DNA of 64,000 nucleotides from Parapristionchus giblindavisi (GCA_943737045.1 CALSFV010000657.1:124001-188000), one strand, 5' to 3'. Positions 1 to 12,638 are shown, numbered from the stretch's first letter. Notes: generated by a model from the letters alone, not told the origin. Numbers and translations are program-made.

Positions 1-265
1 GTGACCACTCATCAATCCCTTAGCGCATTGGTATGACTTCTGATTAGATATCGCATGGTCGCGGGTTCGAATCCTATTGCCGAAATTTCTTATTTTCAAA
101 AAGCGCGCCTTTGCCTGCGATTGCAAGCATGATTCATTCATGATTCAAGCGATCAATAAGCTGAATTAGCATAAAGTAAATAGTGTACTGTGCATAGAAT
201 AACTTTTGCTAACCTTCTGTCTTCACAGTTTGTTCACGAAAATATTCGCGGGAGTCCACCTTTAA
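1..265 (+). mobile_element. 5'-truncated copy of a 348-bp TTAA element with pol III-type boxes
   Basis: The right part of a repeat seen complete at 8333-8680 and 11681-12028. It holds an A-box-like TAGCGCATTGG (21-31) and a perfect B box GGTTCGAATCC (64-74), then an AT-rich body. It ends in the family's inverted-repeat end, reading into CCACCTTTAA at 265. The left end lies outside the window. Read from the sequence and by comparison with the full copies. Confidence 0.75.
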
Positions 266-718
266 TATTCAACATTTTCTATTAAATGATTCTACTGACA
301 ATGGGAAGATAAAATCGATTTCGTTTTCACAAATATTTTGGTTGTCATCCAGCCGGGCTATAACAACTGCCGTCTTGCGGCAAACTTTTATGCGGCCCTC
401 GGTAACACGAGTAAACAACAAAATACTTGCTTAATCTTCACTTCCTGATACTTGCTTATACCGATACCATAGGTCGATAAATGTTATCTTTTGTATTGTT
501 ATCTAAAGATCAGAGATCATTGTTGTTGGCAGAGCGATGAGAAATGTAGAGAGTTGGCTGTCATTTAGAGTTTTCACTGCTTGTTCTTATTATTTTCGTA
601 TTCTCTTCGTTTGTTGATGTTGCTTATCTATTGATTTTCTGAGCTAACTTTATTGATTACATTTCAGCACATATCGTGAGATCGATTAGCCATCAATCGA
701 TATTAGTCCACCTACAGT

Positions 719-3700
719 ATGCGATTGGTCTTGTTCGTTCTAGTCGGGACACTGGCTCCGATGGCTCTGGCCGGCCAAGGATACCTCTTCCCCCAGAGTG
801 CTTGTCGGTATGAGTTTATTATTGAATGATTGATGCAGATACGTAGAGTGAACCGATGAAGCTGCTGCACTGAAACATAATATTTATAATAATAATATTT
901 TGTTTATCATTTCTTAAAAGACGAAAGAAAATACATTTGGTATTTTATTTGCAGTTTCTGTATGAAATATAAAAATGTAAATTGAAAAAATATATATTAA
1001 ACTGAAAATGCGACAAAAATATATGAGTTCAATATATGCGTTCGCAAGTTCTCTTTTAGAAATTCCATGAAATATAAAATAAGAAATCAATCAATAATTC
1101 GATCAATCAATAATCACATGTTACAGTATACACTGCCAGAACGGTGGAGCGTGCGCCTACGACACGGAAAATCCCTCAATTCACTCATGCATTTGTCTAG
1201 TGGGAGTCTTCGAGGGAGATCGCTGTGAACGATTGGGTAAGGATGCTTGATCTTTGATCTTTGTAGTTTGATCGGTGTGGTATAATCTTGATAACACGTC
1301 TGTATGAAAATGGTGCTTGAAGTACTATAGAGATATGCTTACGAGCTAATCTGAAACTCTCCATTCTGGTAATGTTGTCTCGCTTTCTTTGGAGATATTG
1401 GCCAGAAAGCAGAGTTAAATTATCTCGGGGTGTGCCTTTAGAATGGTTTGACAAAAATTCCAGTCCCTGGCGCGGAGGATCCCGCTCTGGCTACTACCAC
1501 CACCCAGGCGCCCACTCTACCTCCCACAACTACCCTATCCACATATGAGATCGAACGGAGAAAGCATGAGGTTCTTTTCTCCCAACATTTGTCAAAAAAG
1601 AGTCTTCGTTATTTCCTTGATGTGCTTTTCTCAAATAAGTTTTAACCTTTCCTCTTCTAAACTTTCCGTAATAAATTGTCGTTAAAAGTCGAGAAGGTTC
1701 ATTAAAGATATTATATCTCAGATGCGTATAATGGAACAACGAAGGAAGCACGAAGAGGAGAGAGCGAGGTCATTTTTTAATTTAAAATTATTTTTTTTAA
1801 TAGAAAAAATTTCAAACTTACCGTTCACAGAGAGCACAACTATTAGCTGTCTTGAAACCGATTATGAAAGATCAAAGATTAAAGATCAAGATCAAAGATC
1901 ATTCTTCAGATTGGAAGAGGAGCGCCGGCGTATAATGGAGGAACGAGCCCGTGTTGAGGAACAACGAAGAGTGGAGATGGAGAGTAGAAGTACGAGAACT
2001 TTTCATAGCAATATTAATTTTAACGGTATCGGGGAACAACCTTTTTAATGATGCGTAGCTTGTATCTGGAAAATATTGGCTATCGATCAAAATCATAATT
2101 ATTTATTTATTTATATTTATTCCATCAAACAAAAACACATATTGGCTGTTGGTAGTGATAGTTTGTAGTGAATTCGCACATTTGCAATTTCCGGTTTTTC
2201 AAAACTTACAAGGGAAGTCAGCGGAGTCAGTCCGGGCGTTCGGGATGAGACATACACCATTCGATAGGTCTCCAAAAAAGAAGAACTTTTTCTATTAACC
2301 ATTTTTCCTGAAGACACCTGGGCGCCGAGATATTTGCATATTCACCTCTCGCTTTCTGCTGAAAGAACAACCAGTCTCTTGGCTTTTCGAAGAGAAGTGG
2401 TGGCCGAGTGAGTAAGAGCCTCGTCTCAAAATCTATGTTTCCATCACTTCTATCCAATGCCACCATCGTTAGTGGAATACGAGTAAAATAGTTTGAGACA
2501 AGGCTACTACCATTCGGCCACCACTTCCTCTCTTCGAAGAACCAAGAGACTGGTTGTTCTTTCGCACGAGAGAAAGCGAGAGGGGAATATGCAAATATCT
2601 CGGCGCCCAGGTGTCTTCAGGAAAAATGGTTAATAAAAAAAGTTCTTCTTTTTGGAGACCTATCGTATGGTGTATGTCTCATCCCGAACGCCCGGACTGA
2701 CTCCGCTGACTTCCCTTGTTAGTGTAATAATACTGCGTCAGTGACTTGAAGTTTTCTTTAGGTAATCTACAAGTGAGCGACTCCGCAATTTTAGGTGGGC
2801 CAATAATTTCGTCGAAGTGGGGCCAATAATTTGGTGGATCGTAAAAGTTGACTCTAAAATTTGGCTACCAGACAAGCCCCACTTTTAAAGTTGAGTCAAT
2901 AATTTGGTGGTTGAGCCAATAATTTGGTTCGAAGTGGGGCTAATATTTTAGACTAAAATAATAGCCTCACTTCGAACCAAATTATTGGCTCAACCACCAA
3001 ATTATTGACCCAACTTAAAAGTGGGGCTTGTCTGGTAGCCAAATTTTAGGCACCCAAAAAATGTTCGACCAAATTATTGGCCCACCTAAAATTGCGGAGG
3101 ACGTCACTTTTTGACTTCAACTTACATACCGACTAACATAGTGACTTATATAGTGACGTCATACTTTAAGTTAACTTCCGTCTCACTTTAAGTAGACTTA
3201 AAGCCTAGTTAAAGTGAAAGTGAAAGTATATATGAAGTTTTGATATACCCACGGGATGTCTAACAAGACCATAGATAAATGATTCTGCAGGCCGACAAGA
3301 TGAATCTCGTCGTCGTGAGGAGGAGCAGAGAAGGGTTGAAGAGCACAGACGAAGAATGGAGGAGGATCAAAGACGTGTACAAGGTAAGAGATCAATAATC
3401 ACTTAATTCATGAAATTTATTTTATCACTTGTAGCCACAATTATTCTGAAGATCATTTTTCGTTATATGAGGCCGTTTGCGTAAGAGTCGGGCAAATCTG
3501 GAGGGGGCTTGGCACAGACCAAAAATTTCGATACCCTCAAAACTTGTGCATAGGGGTTATCGACCATGCTGATGAAGATGGGCATAGTCATTTTGGTCCC
3601 AGTGGTCCCGCAACGCCCGGGTGGGATTACGGTAAAATCACCTTTTCAAGCCGTTCTCGGTCCATGGTTGACCTAGATGGATGAAAATTGGGCGCCTGGT

Positions 3701-6700
3701 GCAGAATTCAATGGCAATGACGGCTGTCTACTTCATTTGTTTTGAAATTTTTACAAAAAGCTCGTATAGTGCAACTTTTGATGGAGATGTTTGCGCCCCT
3801 GACGAGTACCACCGTTCGAACCGGAGTGACGAGAGGATTCCAACTATGTATTTTGAGCTCATATCTCCGTTGGAAGGCCAATATTGCTTCGATATAGTGA
3901 TCTGCATCTGAAAGCAGTCACCCTCCGAAACATGTTTAACATGTCTGAGTGGCGAGAGAGCGTGCGGAAATGAGAGAGTGTGAGGGAGCGCGCGGCGTAA
4001 ACAACTTCTCGTGATCACTATATTGAGGCAATATTAGCCGTACAACGGAGATATGAGCTCGAAATACATCGTTGGAATCCTCTCGTCACGCCGGTTCGAA
4101 CGGTGGTACTCGTCAAGGGCGCAAACATCTCCATCAAAAGTTCCCTATACGAGCTTTTTGTAAAAATTTCAAAACAAATGAAGTAGAAAGCCGTCATTGC
4201 CATTGAATTCTGCACCAGGCGCCCAATTTTCATCCATCTAGCTCAACCATGGACCGAGAACGGCTTAAAAGGGTGATTTTACCGTAATCCCACCCGGGCG
4301 TTGCGGGACCACTGGAGCCAAAATGACTATGCCCATCTTCATCAGCGTGGTCGATAACCCCTATGCACAAGTTTTGAGGGAATCTAAATTTGTGGTCTGT
4401 GCCAAGCCTTGTTCGACTCTTACGCAAACGGCCTCATATATTTTTTCGAATTATCGAAAAGTGGTGTTGCAAAGATAATAAAAACTATTCAAAACAATTG
4501 CGTGAAGAAAGTAATAATTTCTTTGTCTGTGAGAGAGCGTGGCCAGAGCGGAGAGTAAAACTAGCTTGGGATGCGCCTTTAAAGAGTCAAAATCATTATT
4601 CAATTTCAGAAGAAGCCCGTAGACGTGAGGAGGAGTCACGACGTGCTGAGGAGGAGCGAAGAAAGGAGCAGGAGGACACTATTCGACCGGTTATTATCTT
4701 TAAAATGTTTTTATTTTTTCCTTATGTGATACAATTTATTTGTTTAGGGAGTAATCCTGTATGATTATGAAGTAAGTTTGAGTGGTCTAGAAGTTTAGAA
4801 ATTCAGTATAGCTCGGTCGAGTCCTTAACGTGTTCTCCGCTGAGCTGCAACGTTGCACGGGTTAACGTGTTAAGCATGTTAATCACGTGTTAAAGACTCG
4901 ATCTAGCTGTAGTTCATCGTAAGCATACTATAAGTAGAGTAACATAATGGTAGTTAGTTGCTTGAAAATCGGGACGAACTTTGAAACAAAATAAAGCATG
5001 TTCAGAAACCAATATAGCTTCATAGTTATTTTGTGTTTTTGTTTAGAAAGTGCGGAATTGGTTTTCACAGCGTGTGAAATTCAGTACTAAATCAACTTTA
5101 AATAATTTAAAATTAAGACCGACAAGCATATCGACACAGTGGAAGCTCCTAGACTCGACTATGGTGACTACGAGGACTCTCTGGATGGTAAGCACGAAAA
5201 TTTCTGCAAAAGATCTGGGCCGAACCGGGAGTCGAACCCGGGACCTCTCGCACCCGAAGCGAGAATTATACCTCTAGACCATCCGGCCACTGAAAGTAAT
5301 TCTTTTAATGTTTATTGTGCAGGGGAGAGAATGGAGGAGGTTCCGGATGACGATGACGATGAGGAGATCGATGATGTAGAAGAACAGAATGATGCATTAA
5401 GTGAAGAGGAAAGAAGGGAAGAAGATGATATGAGAAAAGCTGAAGAGAAAATGACCACCCAGGTATGCATCAGCAACTTTTTATGATTTCAACTAATTTT
5501 ACCCCCTGATTCAGGGAGCAGTCATTAACTATGACTATCAAGTAAGTTTTCGATAACTGTCAGTACTAGAAATCAAAATATCCTAACATTTTCATATTGA
5601 TTATAAAGCACTATCTGAGAGAATTCAATAACTGGAATATTTTTTGGTATCGATGAAAAATGAATTTTTCTGTTTTATGTGTGATAATTACAGGCTCCAT
5701 AAGTGAAGTACACTGGTATTTGGAAATTGCTTCCAATTGAAAATTCGCTTCAGGGGGGTGACCACACAACGATTTGGCGCCTTTTCCTAAAAGGTTTATT
5801 TCGATGCCAATCGATTCGGGAGTGGGTGCAATGGACTCCTTGGCTAATTCTAAGAAACTATTGTCCAGTGGAGTTTTTTGATCAATGATCAACGAACGCC
5901 GGAATCGGGAATTTTCGAAAAAAATTTCACATTTAATTAATTTTCACTAGTTCACCATAACAAGCCTACAACTTTTCATTTGCTCAATCGCTTCTACATA
6001 TCATAACACAGCTTCATTTTAAAAATCATAATTTTTAAAAAATACATATTTTGTGAAAACATCGTTTTTATAACGAAAATCGTAATTATGGTGTGCACCT
6101 ACAGTAATCCCAAATCGGTTAATTTGGAAATTTGGTAGTTTTAAACATATTTCACCGCTGTTCTTGACATGACTGAGGTATATAAGTACTCCACGTCTTC
6201 GGAGTGCCCTGCACGGTTCAGTGCTGGTCAACATTTTATGATATTTTGGTTTTTCAGCAATAACTTTCTTCAAAGTAAACCGTTTCTCTTCATTTTTTAG
6301 TATATTTGTATAGATGATACTATGGTATAGCGATCCAATTTTTATCGATAATGAATAACAAACAACGGAATAATGATCAATTCACGAAAAATGTCAATTT
6401 TTAGCGAAATCAGCACCTGGGAATAGATGCACTCCGAAGACGAGGAGTAGTCGTATACCTCAATCATGTCAAGAATAGCGGTGAAATATGTTTAAAACTA
6501 CCAAATTTCCAAATTAACCGATTTGGGATTACTGTAGGTGCACACCATAATTACGATTTTCGTTATAAAAACGATGTTTTCACAAAATATGTATTTTTTA
6601 AAAATTATGATTTTTAAAATGAAGCTGTGTTATGATATGTAGAAGCGATTGAGCAAATAAAAAGTTGTAGGCTTGTTATGGTGAACTAGTGAAAATTAAT

Positions 6701-9700
6701 TAAATGTGAAATTTTTTTCGAAAATTCCCGATTCCGGCGTTCGTTGATCATTGATCAAAAAACTCCACTGGACAATAGTTTCTTAGAATTAGCCAAGGAG
6801 TCCATTGCACCCACTCCCGAATCGATTGGCATCGAAATAAACCTTTTAGGAAAAGGCGCCAAATTGTTGTGTGGTCACCCCCTGAAGCGAATTTACAATT
6901 GGAAGCAATTTCCAAGTACCAGTGTACTTCACTTATGGAGCCTGTAATTATCACACATAAAACAGGAAAATTCATTTTTCATCGATACCGCACATATATC
7001 GATTTTCTAAGATAGCGTGATTTACAATGCTCACTTCTCATTGTCAGCGTTTCGCTAGAGTACATGATGACAGAGGAAAAGGTTGAGCGTAAAAGAGAGT
7101 GAGATAGCACGCAGAAGTGAGAGAGAACATACGGTTCAAGTACAACATGATGAACCATATCGTAACAGTTCTTGCGTTTTGCCATGTTTTCAATGACCGC
7201 TCTCACTGTGTTGGATAAACGCTGTACTGTTTGGTTGCGTGGAAAACCACATAGTTCTTCTACGGCGGTAACTGTAAGCTGTCTATATTGTTGTAGATGT
7301 ATGTTGATATAGGAGAAAAAAGTGTTAGCTCTTCGAGATAATTTGACTGTACGCTCTGAAAACACTCTCTAGTAAACTGATCAGAGCCCAATGATAGCGT
7401 CGACATGACAATAATCACTATTATATATGTATCTCTCACTGTTCTCAGTCAACATTATGAAGTGACCGTTAGCTGACTACTTACTCTAACTATAATTAGT
7501 CTCGTAGTCATTTCGATCGATTGACGCACCTACCTAATCCTATCCTATCCTAATCCTAATCCTACAGTAACCATATTCGTTGTAGGAACCCGCCGCTGCA
7601 ACCAAAGTAACCTATGAGGTGGAGCATGACTACATAACTTCTACAACTGGAGATGTAAGTGATTAAGTTTTGTTACTTAAGTGTTGCTAAGTAAACTTAA
7701 TGTTACTTAAAAACGCTACTTAGCTTATCGATTAGTCTGATTATTCCTTTAAGGTGGCGGATGATTCGAAGATGGAGGGCGAAGACGATGACTACTGGGA
7801 TCACACTCCCGTCAATCCCGATATCGATGAAAATGGAAATAGAAGGTGCGTGTGGTGTACGGTGGGAGAAATTTACTAGAATCGGAGCTTCCACATAAAA
7901 TGAACATTTCCTTGACGTTATAATATTCATATATAGGTATAGGGATTGATGTTAACATTTTGCTCAAAACTGTAGATGTGGTATGGTCGACGTTTCCCAA
8001 AATAGCTGTTACCATTAGAAAATCGTTAAATTATCGATGTGGTGCGGTCGACGTATCCAAATCTATTCAGATTCACCTCCTCTGAAGTGAAGCAGGAGCG
8101 TCTTGCCGGAGAGAGCGCGGAAGACGTCGTTCGCGGAACGAAGATCGAACCTGCCGAGAGGGCCGTTGGTCAGTTGATCTTTGATCTTTGAACTCTTGAT
8201 TTTGTTCTTTGAACTCTTGATTCTGAAGTTTGTTCTCTGTTCAGGTATGAACTCATTCGAGGCAGAGAACGAGCTAGAACAGGACAGCGATGGATGGATG
8301 ATGGTAAAGAAGCCGGTACGGTAGTTGCACCATTAAAGATGTTGGCCCGCGAATGTTCAGATAAATCACTACACCCCTCTTATGCGAATGCAAAGTGATA
8401 TGCGAAGAGTTAGCGCAGCCTCTCATCCATCCCATAGCGCAGTGGCAAACGTTCAGACTCGTTACCCGTTTGACGCAAGTTCGAAACCTATTGCCGAATT
8501 TCCTCAATTTTCAAAAAGCGAGCCCTTTCCTGAACCGGGCCTAATAGTTCATTAATGTTTCCAGCGATCAATAGACTAGATCAGCACAAAATAAATAGTG
8601 TACTGTACGTAGAATAACTTTTGCTACCTTTCTGTATTCACAGTTTGTTCACGAAAATATTCGTAGGACACCACCTTTAAGAGTTATCGACAACTGACTA
8701 TTCAAAATATTTTATCAACCACAGGAAAAATTTTTTGAAGAATCAAAATTTTGAAAATAACGCTGAAAATATTCGACTATTAGAACAGTAAACTTGAGCT
8801 ACAGTAAACTTCAGTTACCGTAATCTACAGTTACAGTAATCCCACACTTTCAGAGTGCACCCTCGTCTTCATCTGCTTCATACATAATCTTCTCATCAGT
8901 CATCGCACTGATATCCCTCTGGTTGTTATAGATCATAATTCCTCATTTGATCTTTGATCTTTGATCTTTAGTCTATAGCTCCGCCCCTTTTCTTCTAGAT
9001 CAATCATCACTTTGTCCCCTTCTTCATCGTTTGATCTCACTTATTTTATGCTCTTCTTTGACTTTCGGGATTTCCGGTGGAATTGATCCCGGATCTGGCC
9101 CTAACCGTCCCTAACTCTAACTTTATTGATATCCTTAACTTTAAATCTTGATAAGTCTCAATTTATGCAATATCCAAAAGTGCTCCATTGATACTTGATC
9201 TTTGATCTTTGATCTTTCCCAGTCCATATAGTATTATTGTTACACCCACTTCTTGTTATCCGAGTGCTATAATTTCCCGTTTTCCCCTAATTTACATTAT
9301 TATTTTTGTATTTTCTTTATTTTTTCTCCATCGAAAAGCTATCATGAACGTATCCGAAAAGTGCCTGAATTACCATAGATTTGAATAGATTTCAAGAGAG
9401 TTTTATAGATCTGCAATACAACAAATTATAATCTTACTTGTTTAATCATATTACATTTTTTGTGTCGTGACCTGCCATCGAATATAATTAATAGTGATAA
9501 ATTAATTTTTTCTTAATTTGTTCCTTTCTCAAAAAGCAAAATCTATTCTTTTCGAGAATGAAGAAAGGGAGGCCCCCGACAAGATGAAACGACCTCTTTC
9601 GGAAGAAAGTTGGATGCAACTTCCTGGGCGAAGCGAAGAGCAGGAATTGGATCATCATGTGTGTACAACATGGCCCTCGACATAACGAACTCTTGATAAA

Positions 9701-10884
9701 TGTGATTTGAATGAATGAATGGAAATCATTACGGATACGTGGTGATCGGTCAAATACATGAATTCATTCAGGAAATATGTCTGGAATAATTTGGTCAGAG
9801 TGGAGGAAAAATCACTGAACTGGACTCTGTGATGAAATAATCAATCAATAACGAGCAGTTAATAATGATGAAAGTAGAGATAGATTAATAGATTAAGAGA
9901 CGGGCTCGGTAAAAATTCACTATACCCCGGAAATTCCCCCTAGCAAAAGGATTCAGGCCTCCATGCTTTCATGGTGGAAGGTGGCGTGGCTCCTATTTAC
10001 AAAAGTGTAGTGAGTGAGGCTTTCGGTCTCCAACGCGGCCAACGGCAAAATTTCGTCGAAAAAAATGGCAAACTTCGAAAAATCATATTTGCGAATGAAA
10101 CCAGTTAGCCTCGATATTGTTTCACGGTATAATTGATCATCTCAAAAGTGCGTAGAAACACTAGGAACATCGAATTGTGGACGTCTACAAACACGTTTTT
10201 CAGCATTTCCGCGAGATTTTCACCCAGTCAATAGACCGTAACTTCCTATAGCACATAAAATAGCCCACACGATTCTACACTAATAAAACACAATTTCAAA
10301 CGAATCGAGATTATTTCAGTATTTAAAAAAAATCAAAATGTGCTTTTTGGGGCTGTTTTTTCGCCCCCAGACCACTTTCTTGGAGGGAATTGGATATGTT
10401 CTGCGTATCTTGCGACATTCTGCGATGGGCTGAGTAAGAATCCACTGAAACCCAGACGACTGGCGCGCTCCTGGAAAAGTCGATTTCCATATCCCGGGGT
10501 TCACGGTCCGAAAATCTCGAAATTTTTCATGACTGGAAAAGATTCTTTCTTGTGGTCATCATGAAGCATTCAGACATGGTCCATGGTTATCCCACGGCCA
10601 AAAAATGCGGGTGGGTAACGTAGATTTTCGGCAAAAAATGCGGGTGGGTACACAAAAAATGGGGGAAATTAAAAAAATTTTTTAAAAACTCCGTTATTAT
10701 TTCAGTTTGCAATAACAATTTATTTTATTTATAATAAACGAAATATTCTTTTCAGTACAACAGCTCCAAGGTTCAGTTGCTCATCACGGTATTGACTAAT
10801 CTTCAGAAGATGGTTGAAGAGGCTCAGCTCCGTTCTGTAGCAGATCTACCTCGACTTCAAATCGACAATGGAATTTTGGTGTAA
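719..10884 (+). CDS. Secreted EGF/coiled-coil protein (17 exons, 475 aa), unrecognised family
   Basis: Exons in phase: 719-807, 1127-1236, 1464-1570, 1722-1768, 1910-1989, 3291-3383, 4610-4689, 4748-4771, 5118-5187, 5323-5462, 5515-5541, 7586-7654, 7754-7845, 8071-8168, 8245-8315, 9557-9658, 10756-10884. A signal peptide (MRLVLFVLVGTLAPMALA) precedes an EGF module with Cys 29, 33, 39, 51, 53 and 63 and the CQNGGAC signature. A Thr/Pro-rich linker (about 67-95) follows, then a highly charged Arg/Glu coiled coil (about 96-202), two micro-exons with a YDY motif, an Asp/Glu-rich block, and a helical tail. Likely secreted; function unknown. Introns carry several palindromes and a tRNA. The weakest calls are the AG used for exon 9 and the CGAG acceptor of exon 16. 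The ATG lies 1 nt after a ctacag acceptor. Confidence 0.72.
1330..1441 (+). mobile_element. ~118-bp palindromic MITE, degenerate copy
   Basis: Contains the family's paired ends (gcttacgagctaat ... ttatctcggggtgtgccttta) around a gctctcgcttt-type core. It ends about 22 bp upstream of the exon 3 acceptor of the EGF gene. The left edge is uncertain. Compare the sharp copy at 33344-33461. Confidence 0.5.
2206..2721. mobile_element. Foldback element with TTACAAGGG ends
   Basis: Inverted repeat with arms of about 225 bp (2206-2433 and 2494-2721) and a loop of about 60 bp. It starts TTACAAGGGAAGTC and ends GACTTCCCTTGTTA. It lies in intron 5 of the EGF gene. The same ends recur at 20295-22715 and 23977-24612. 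No transposase is visible, so it is non-autonomous. Confidence 0.85.
2781..3100. mobile_element. Palindromic MITE rich in CCAATAATTTGG motifs
   Basis: Near-perfect palindrome centred at about 2950, running from CTCCGCAATTTTAGGTGGGC to its complement. The arms repeat the motif CCAATAATTTGGTGG several times. It lies in intron 5 of the EGF gene, directly downstream of the 2206-2721 foldback. No coding content. Confidence 0.8.
3464..4440. mobile_element. Foldback element, ~1 kb, in intron 6 of the EGF gene
   Basis: Left arm 3464-3905 begins TATGAGGCCGTTTGCG. Right arm about 4018-4440 ends with its complement. The loop is about 110 bp. Arms are highly similar over some 430 bp, with small differences. 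Short ORFs appear mirrored on both strands and are not genes. Confidence 0.85.
4485..4583 (+). mobile_element. ~118-bp MITE, partial copy
   Basis: Shows the right half of the family (gagagagcgtggccagagcg, then agcttgggatgcgccttta). It ends about 25 bp before the exon 7 acceptor of the EGF gene. The left end is degenerate. Confidence 0.5.
5217..5288 (-). tRNA. tRNA-Pro(CGG)
   Basis: On the minus strand the sequence folds as a 72-nt cloverleaf. The acceptor stem GGCCGGA pairs with TTCGGCC with one G-T pair. There is a D arm with TCTAGAGGT, an anticodon stem TCTCGC/GCGAGA with loop TTCGGGT (anticodon CGG), and a T arm CCGGG/CCCGG around TTCGACT, then discriminator C. There is no intron and 3' CCA is not encoded. 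It lies antisense within intron 9 (5188-5322) of the EGF gene. All key tRNA positions look intact, so it is probably functional. Confidence 0.95.
5609..7012. mobile_element. Large palindrome (~1.4 kb) in intron 11 of the EGF gene
   Basis: Left arm 5609-6215 and right arm about 6415-7012 are inverted copies of each other. Both contain GTGATAATTACAGGCTCCAT and the segment tccactggacaatagtttct. The loop is about 200 bp. A second, partly decayed member lies at 36236-37083. ORFs in the arms come in mirrored pairs and are not genes. Confidence 0.85.
8333..8680 (+). mobile_element. Complete 348-bp TTAA-bounded element with A/B boxes
   Basis: Begins TTAAAGATGTTGGCCCGCGA and ends with the inverted counterpart, reading CCACCTTTAA. 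The terminal inverted repeat is about 25 bp with TTAA at each end. Inside are an A-box-like TAGCGCAGTGG and a B-box-like AGTTCGAAACC at tRNA spacing. It lies in intron 15 of the EGF gene. A same-length copy in opposite orientation lies at 11681-12028. TTAA ends suggest piggyBac-type mobilisation (inference). Confidence 0.8.
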
Positions 10885-11680
10885 ACAGCACCATATAGTA
10901 TCGTAGCCTACTGTATCCCAATCGCCTACCGTATCCTACCGTATCCATTTGTCGAATTTGTTGTTGTTGTTATCTCCTTCACTTGAATTCACTAAACCAT
11001 AATCATACGATATCGTTGATCATACATGTCGTACATCAATTGATGGACCTAATGATTATCACTTAACTCTTTACCGTAGTTCCACTCCTCCGTTCCATTC
11101 CATTCATATTGATCGATTCTCAGTGTCCACTCGTCATTCTCATCGATACCGTAACCATGATACCGTATGTAAACACAATACCGTAATCACCTGATAGTTA
11201 TTTTCTCGTTGTTTCTATACTCAGTTAATTAAGTTGTTTTTTCATGATGGAGTTTAAGTAAAAAATGTTTACATTGAATGATGCACGATGTAACACAACT
11301 ATTAATAATTATATAAATATACGAATTAAAAATAGAAAAGTGAATGCACCCGATTTAGGACTATTTTAACATGTAAATCAAGAACCACCTCAGTTTCACG
11401 CTAAAAGCACGTCCCCTTATATGAATAAACAATTTAATAATGAAATGAATTTGCAATTCACAAAGAAATAAACTAAATCCGAGTAATGAAAACAACAGAG
11501 TAACGCTTGCACTCAGCCACATGACAGTTAGACTATCTGACTTACAGTAAGAACTAGAACTGATTTTAATAATATACGATTTCGTTCAATACTGCACTAT
11601 ATTACATGCTTTGTATATCAATATGGTCGGGTACCGACAGAGAAAAACATGAGACTCAAGAAATTCAGTAATTATTACGT

Positions 11681-12028
11681 TTAAAGGTGGTGTCCCACGA
11701 ATATTTTCGTGAACAAACTGTGAAGACAGAAAGGTAGCAAAAGTTATTCTACGTACAGTACACTATTTATTTTGTGCTGATTTAGTCTATTGATCGGTAG
11801 AAACATTAATGAACCATCAGGCCCGGTTCAGGGAAAGGCGCGCTTTTTGAAAATTTAGGAAATTCGGCAATAGGTTTCGAACTTGCGTCAAACGGGTAAC
11901 GAGTCTGAACGTTTACCACTGCGCTATGGGATAGATGAGATGCTGAGCTAACTCTTCGCATATCACTTTGCATTCGCGTAAGAGGGGTGTAGTGATTTAT
12001 CTGAACATTCGCGGGTCACCATCTTTAA
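11681..12028 (-). mobile_element. Complete 348-bp TTAA-bounded element with A/B boxes, minus orientation
   Basis: Runs from TTAAAGGTGGTGTCCCACGA to the complement of TTAAAGATGGTGACCCGCGA. The length equals that of the copy at 8333-8680. Read on the minus strand it contains the A-box-like and B-box-like segments and the same AT-rich body. It sits in the loop of the 9893-14091 foldback, downstream of the EGF gene stop. Confidence 0.8.
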
Positions 12029-12592
12029 GAGGATTTCCAGCGCGTTATCCCATGGTAGCGACCGTGGGATAACGTAACGTTATATAACGCTCTGGCAAAT
12101 GAGTTTGACGCGTTCGTTTTACATTTCCATGTGGAAAATTGGAATCTCTGTCGGTACGCGACAAGAATTGACGCAAAAAATAATTTTTATATGCTAAGAC
12201 CAAGGAAATATAAAAAATAAATTCAGTACGCGATAAACATGTCTGAAAATGCACCCCTCCAAACAACACTTTCCCACTATAATTTTTCTATTTCTTATTG
12301 TCCACTGTGTTCTCTGTCGGTACGCGACTCTCTAAACGAAAAATCAATTTTTTTTTGAATCAATTCATTTTTCAGTTCTTGGTAACGTTAAATACTGACA
12401 CAGCGTACTACTATCACTTCACTGAACTCAAGTTCGTACTCTTCTCACATTCGTACTTCTTTATTCAATTTCCATTAACTGTTTACTTCAAATTTCTTGG
12501 ACGTGACTCATCATTTGATTCTTATTCAATTAATCATCACATTCATATATACATTCACTTCATTGTAATTGGTGTGCCAGACAACTAGGTTT

Positions 12593-12638
12593 GTGACATT
12601 GTATCTTGAACTTTATTTAGTTCAAGATACAATGTCAC
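12593..12638. repeat. Perfect 19-bp hairpin with 8-nt loop
   Basis: gtgacattgtatcttgaac (12593-12611) is followed by an 8-nt loop and its exact reverse complement (12620-12638). It is short and isolated between degenerate repeats. It could be a MITE remnant or a small-RNA precursor; the sequence does not decide. Confidence 0.8.

Noticed and set aside
6979..7365. 128-aa minus-strand ORF in intron 11 of the EGF gene
   Set aside because: It partly overlaps a palindrome arm, lacks recognisable domains or splice partners, and has AT-rich codon use unlike the real exons.
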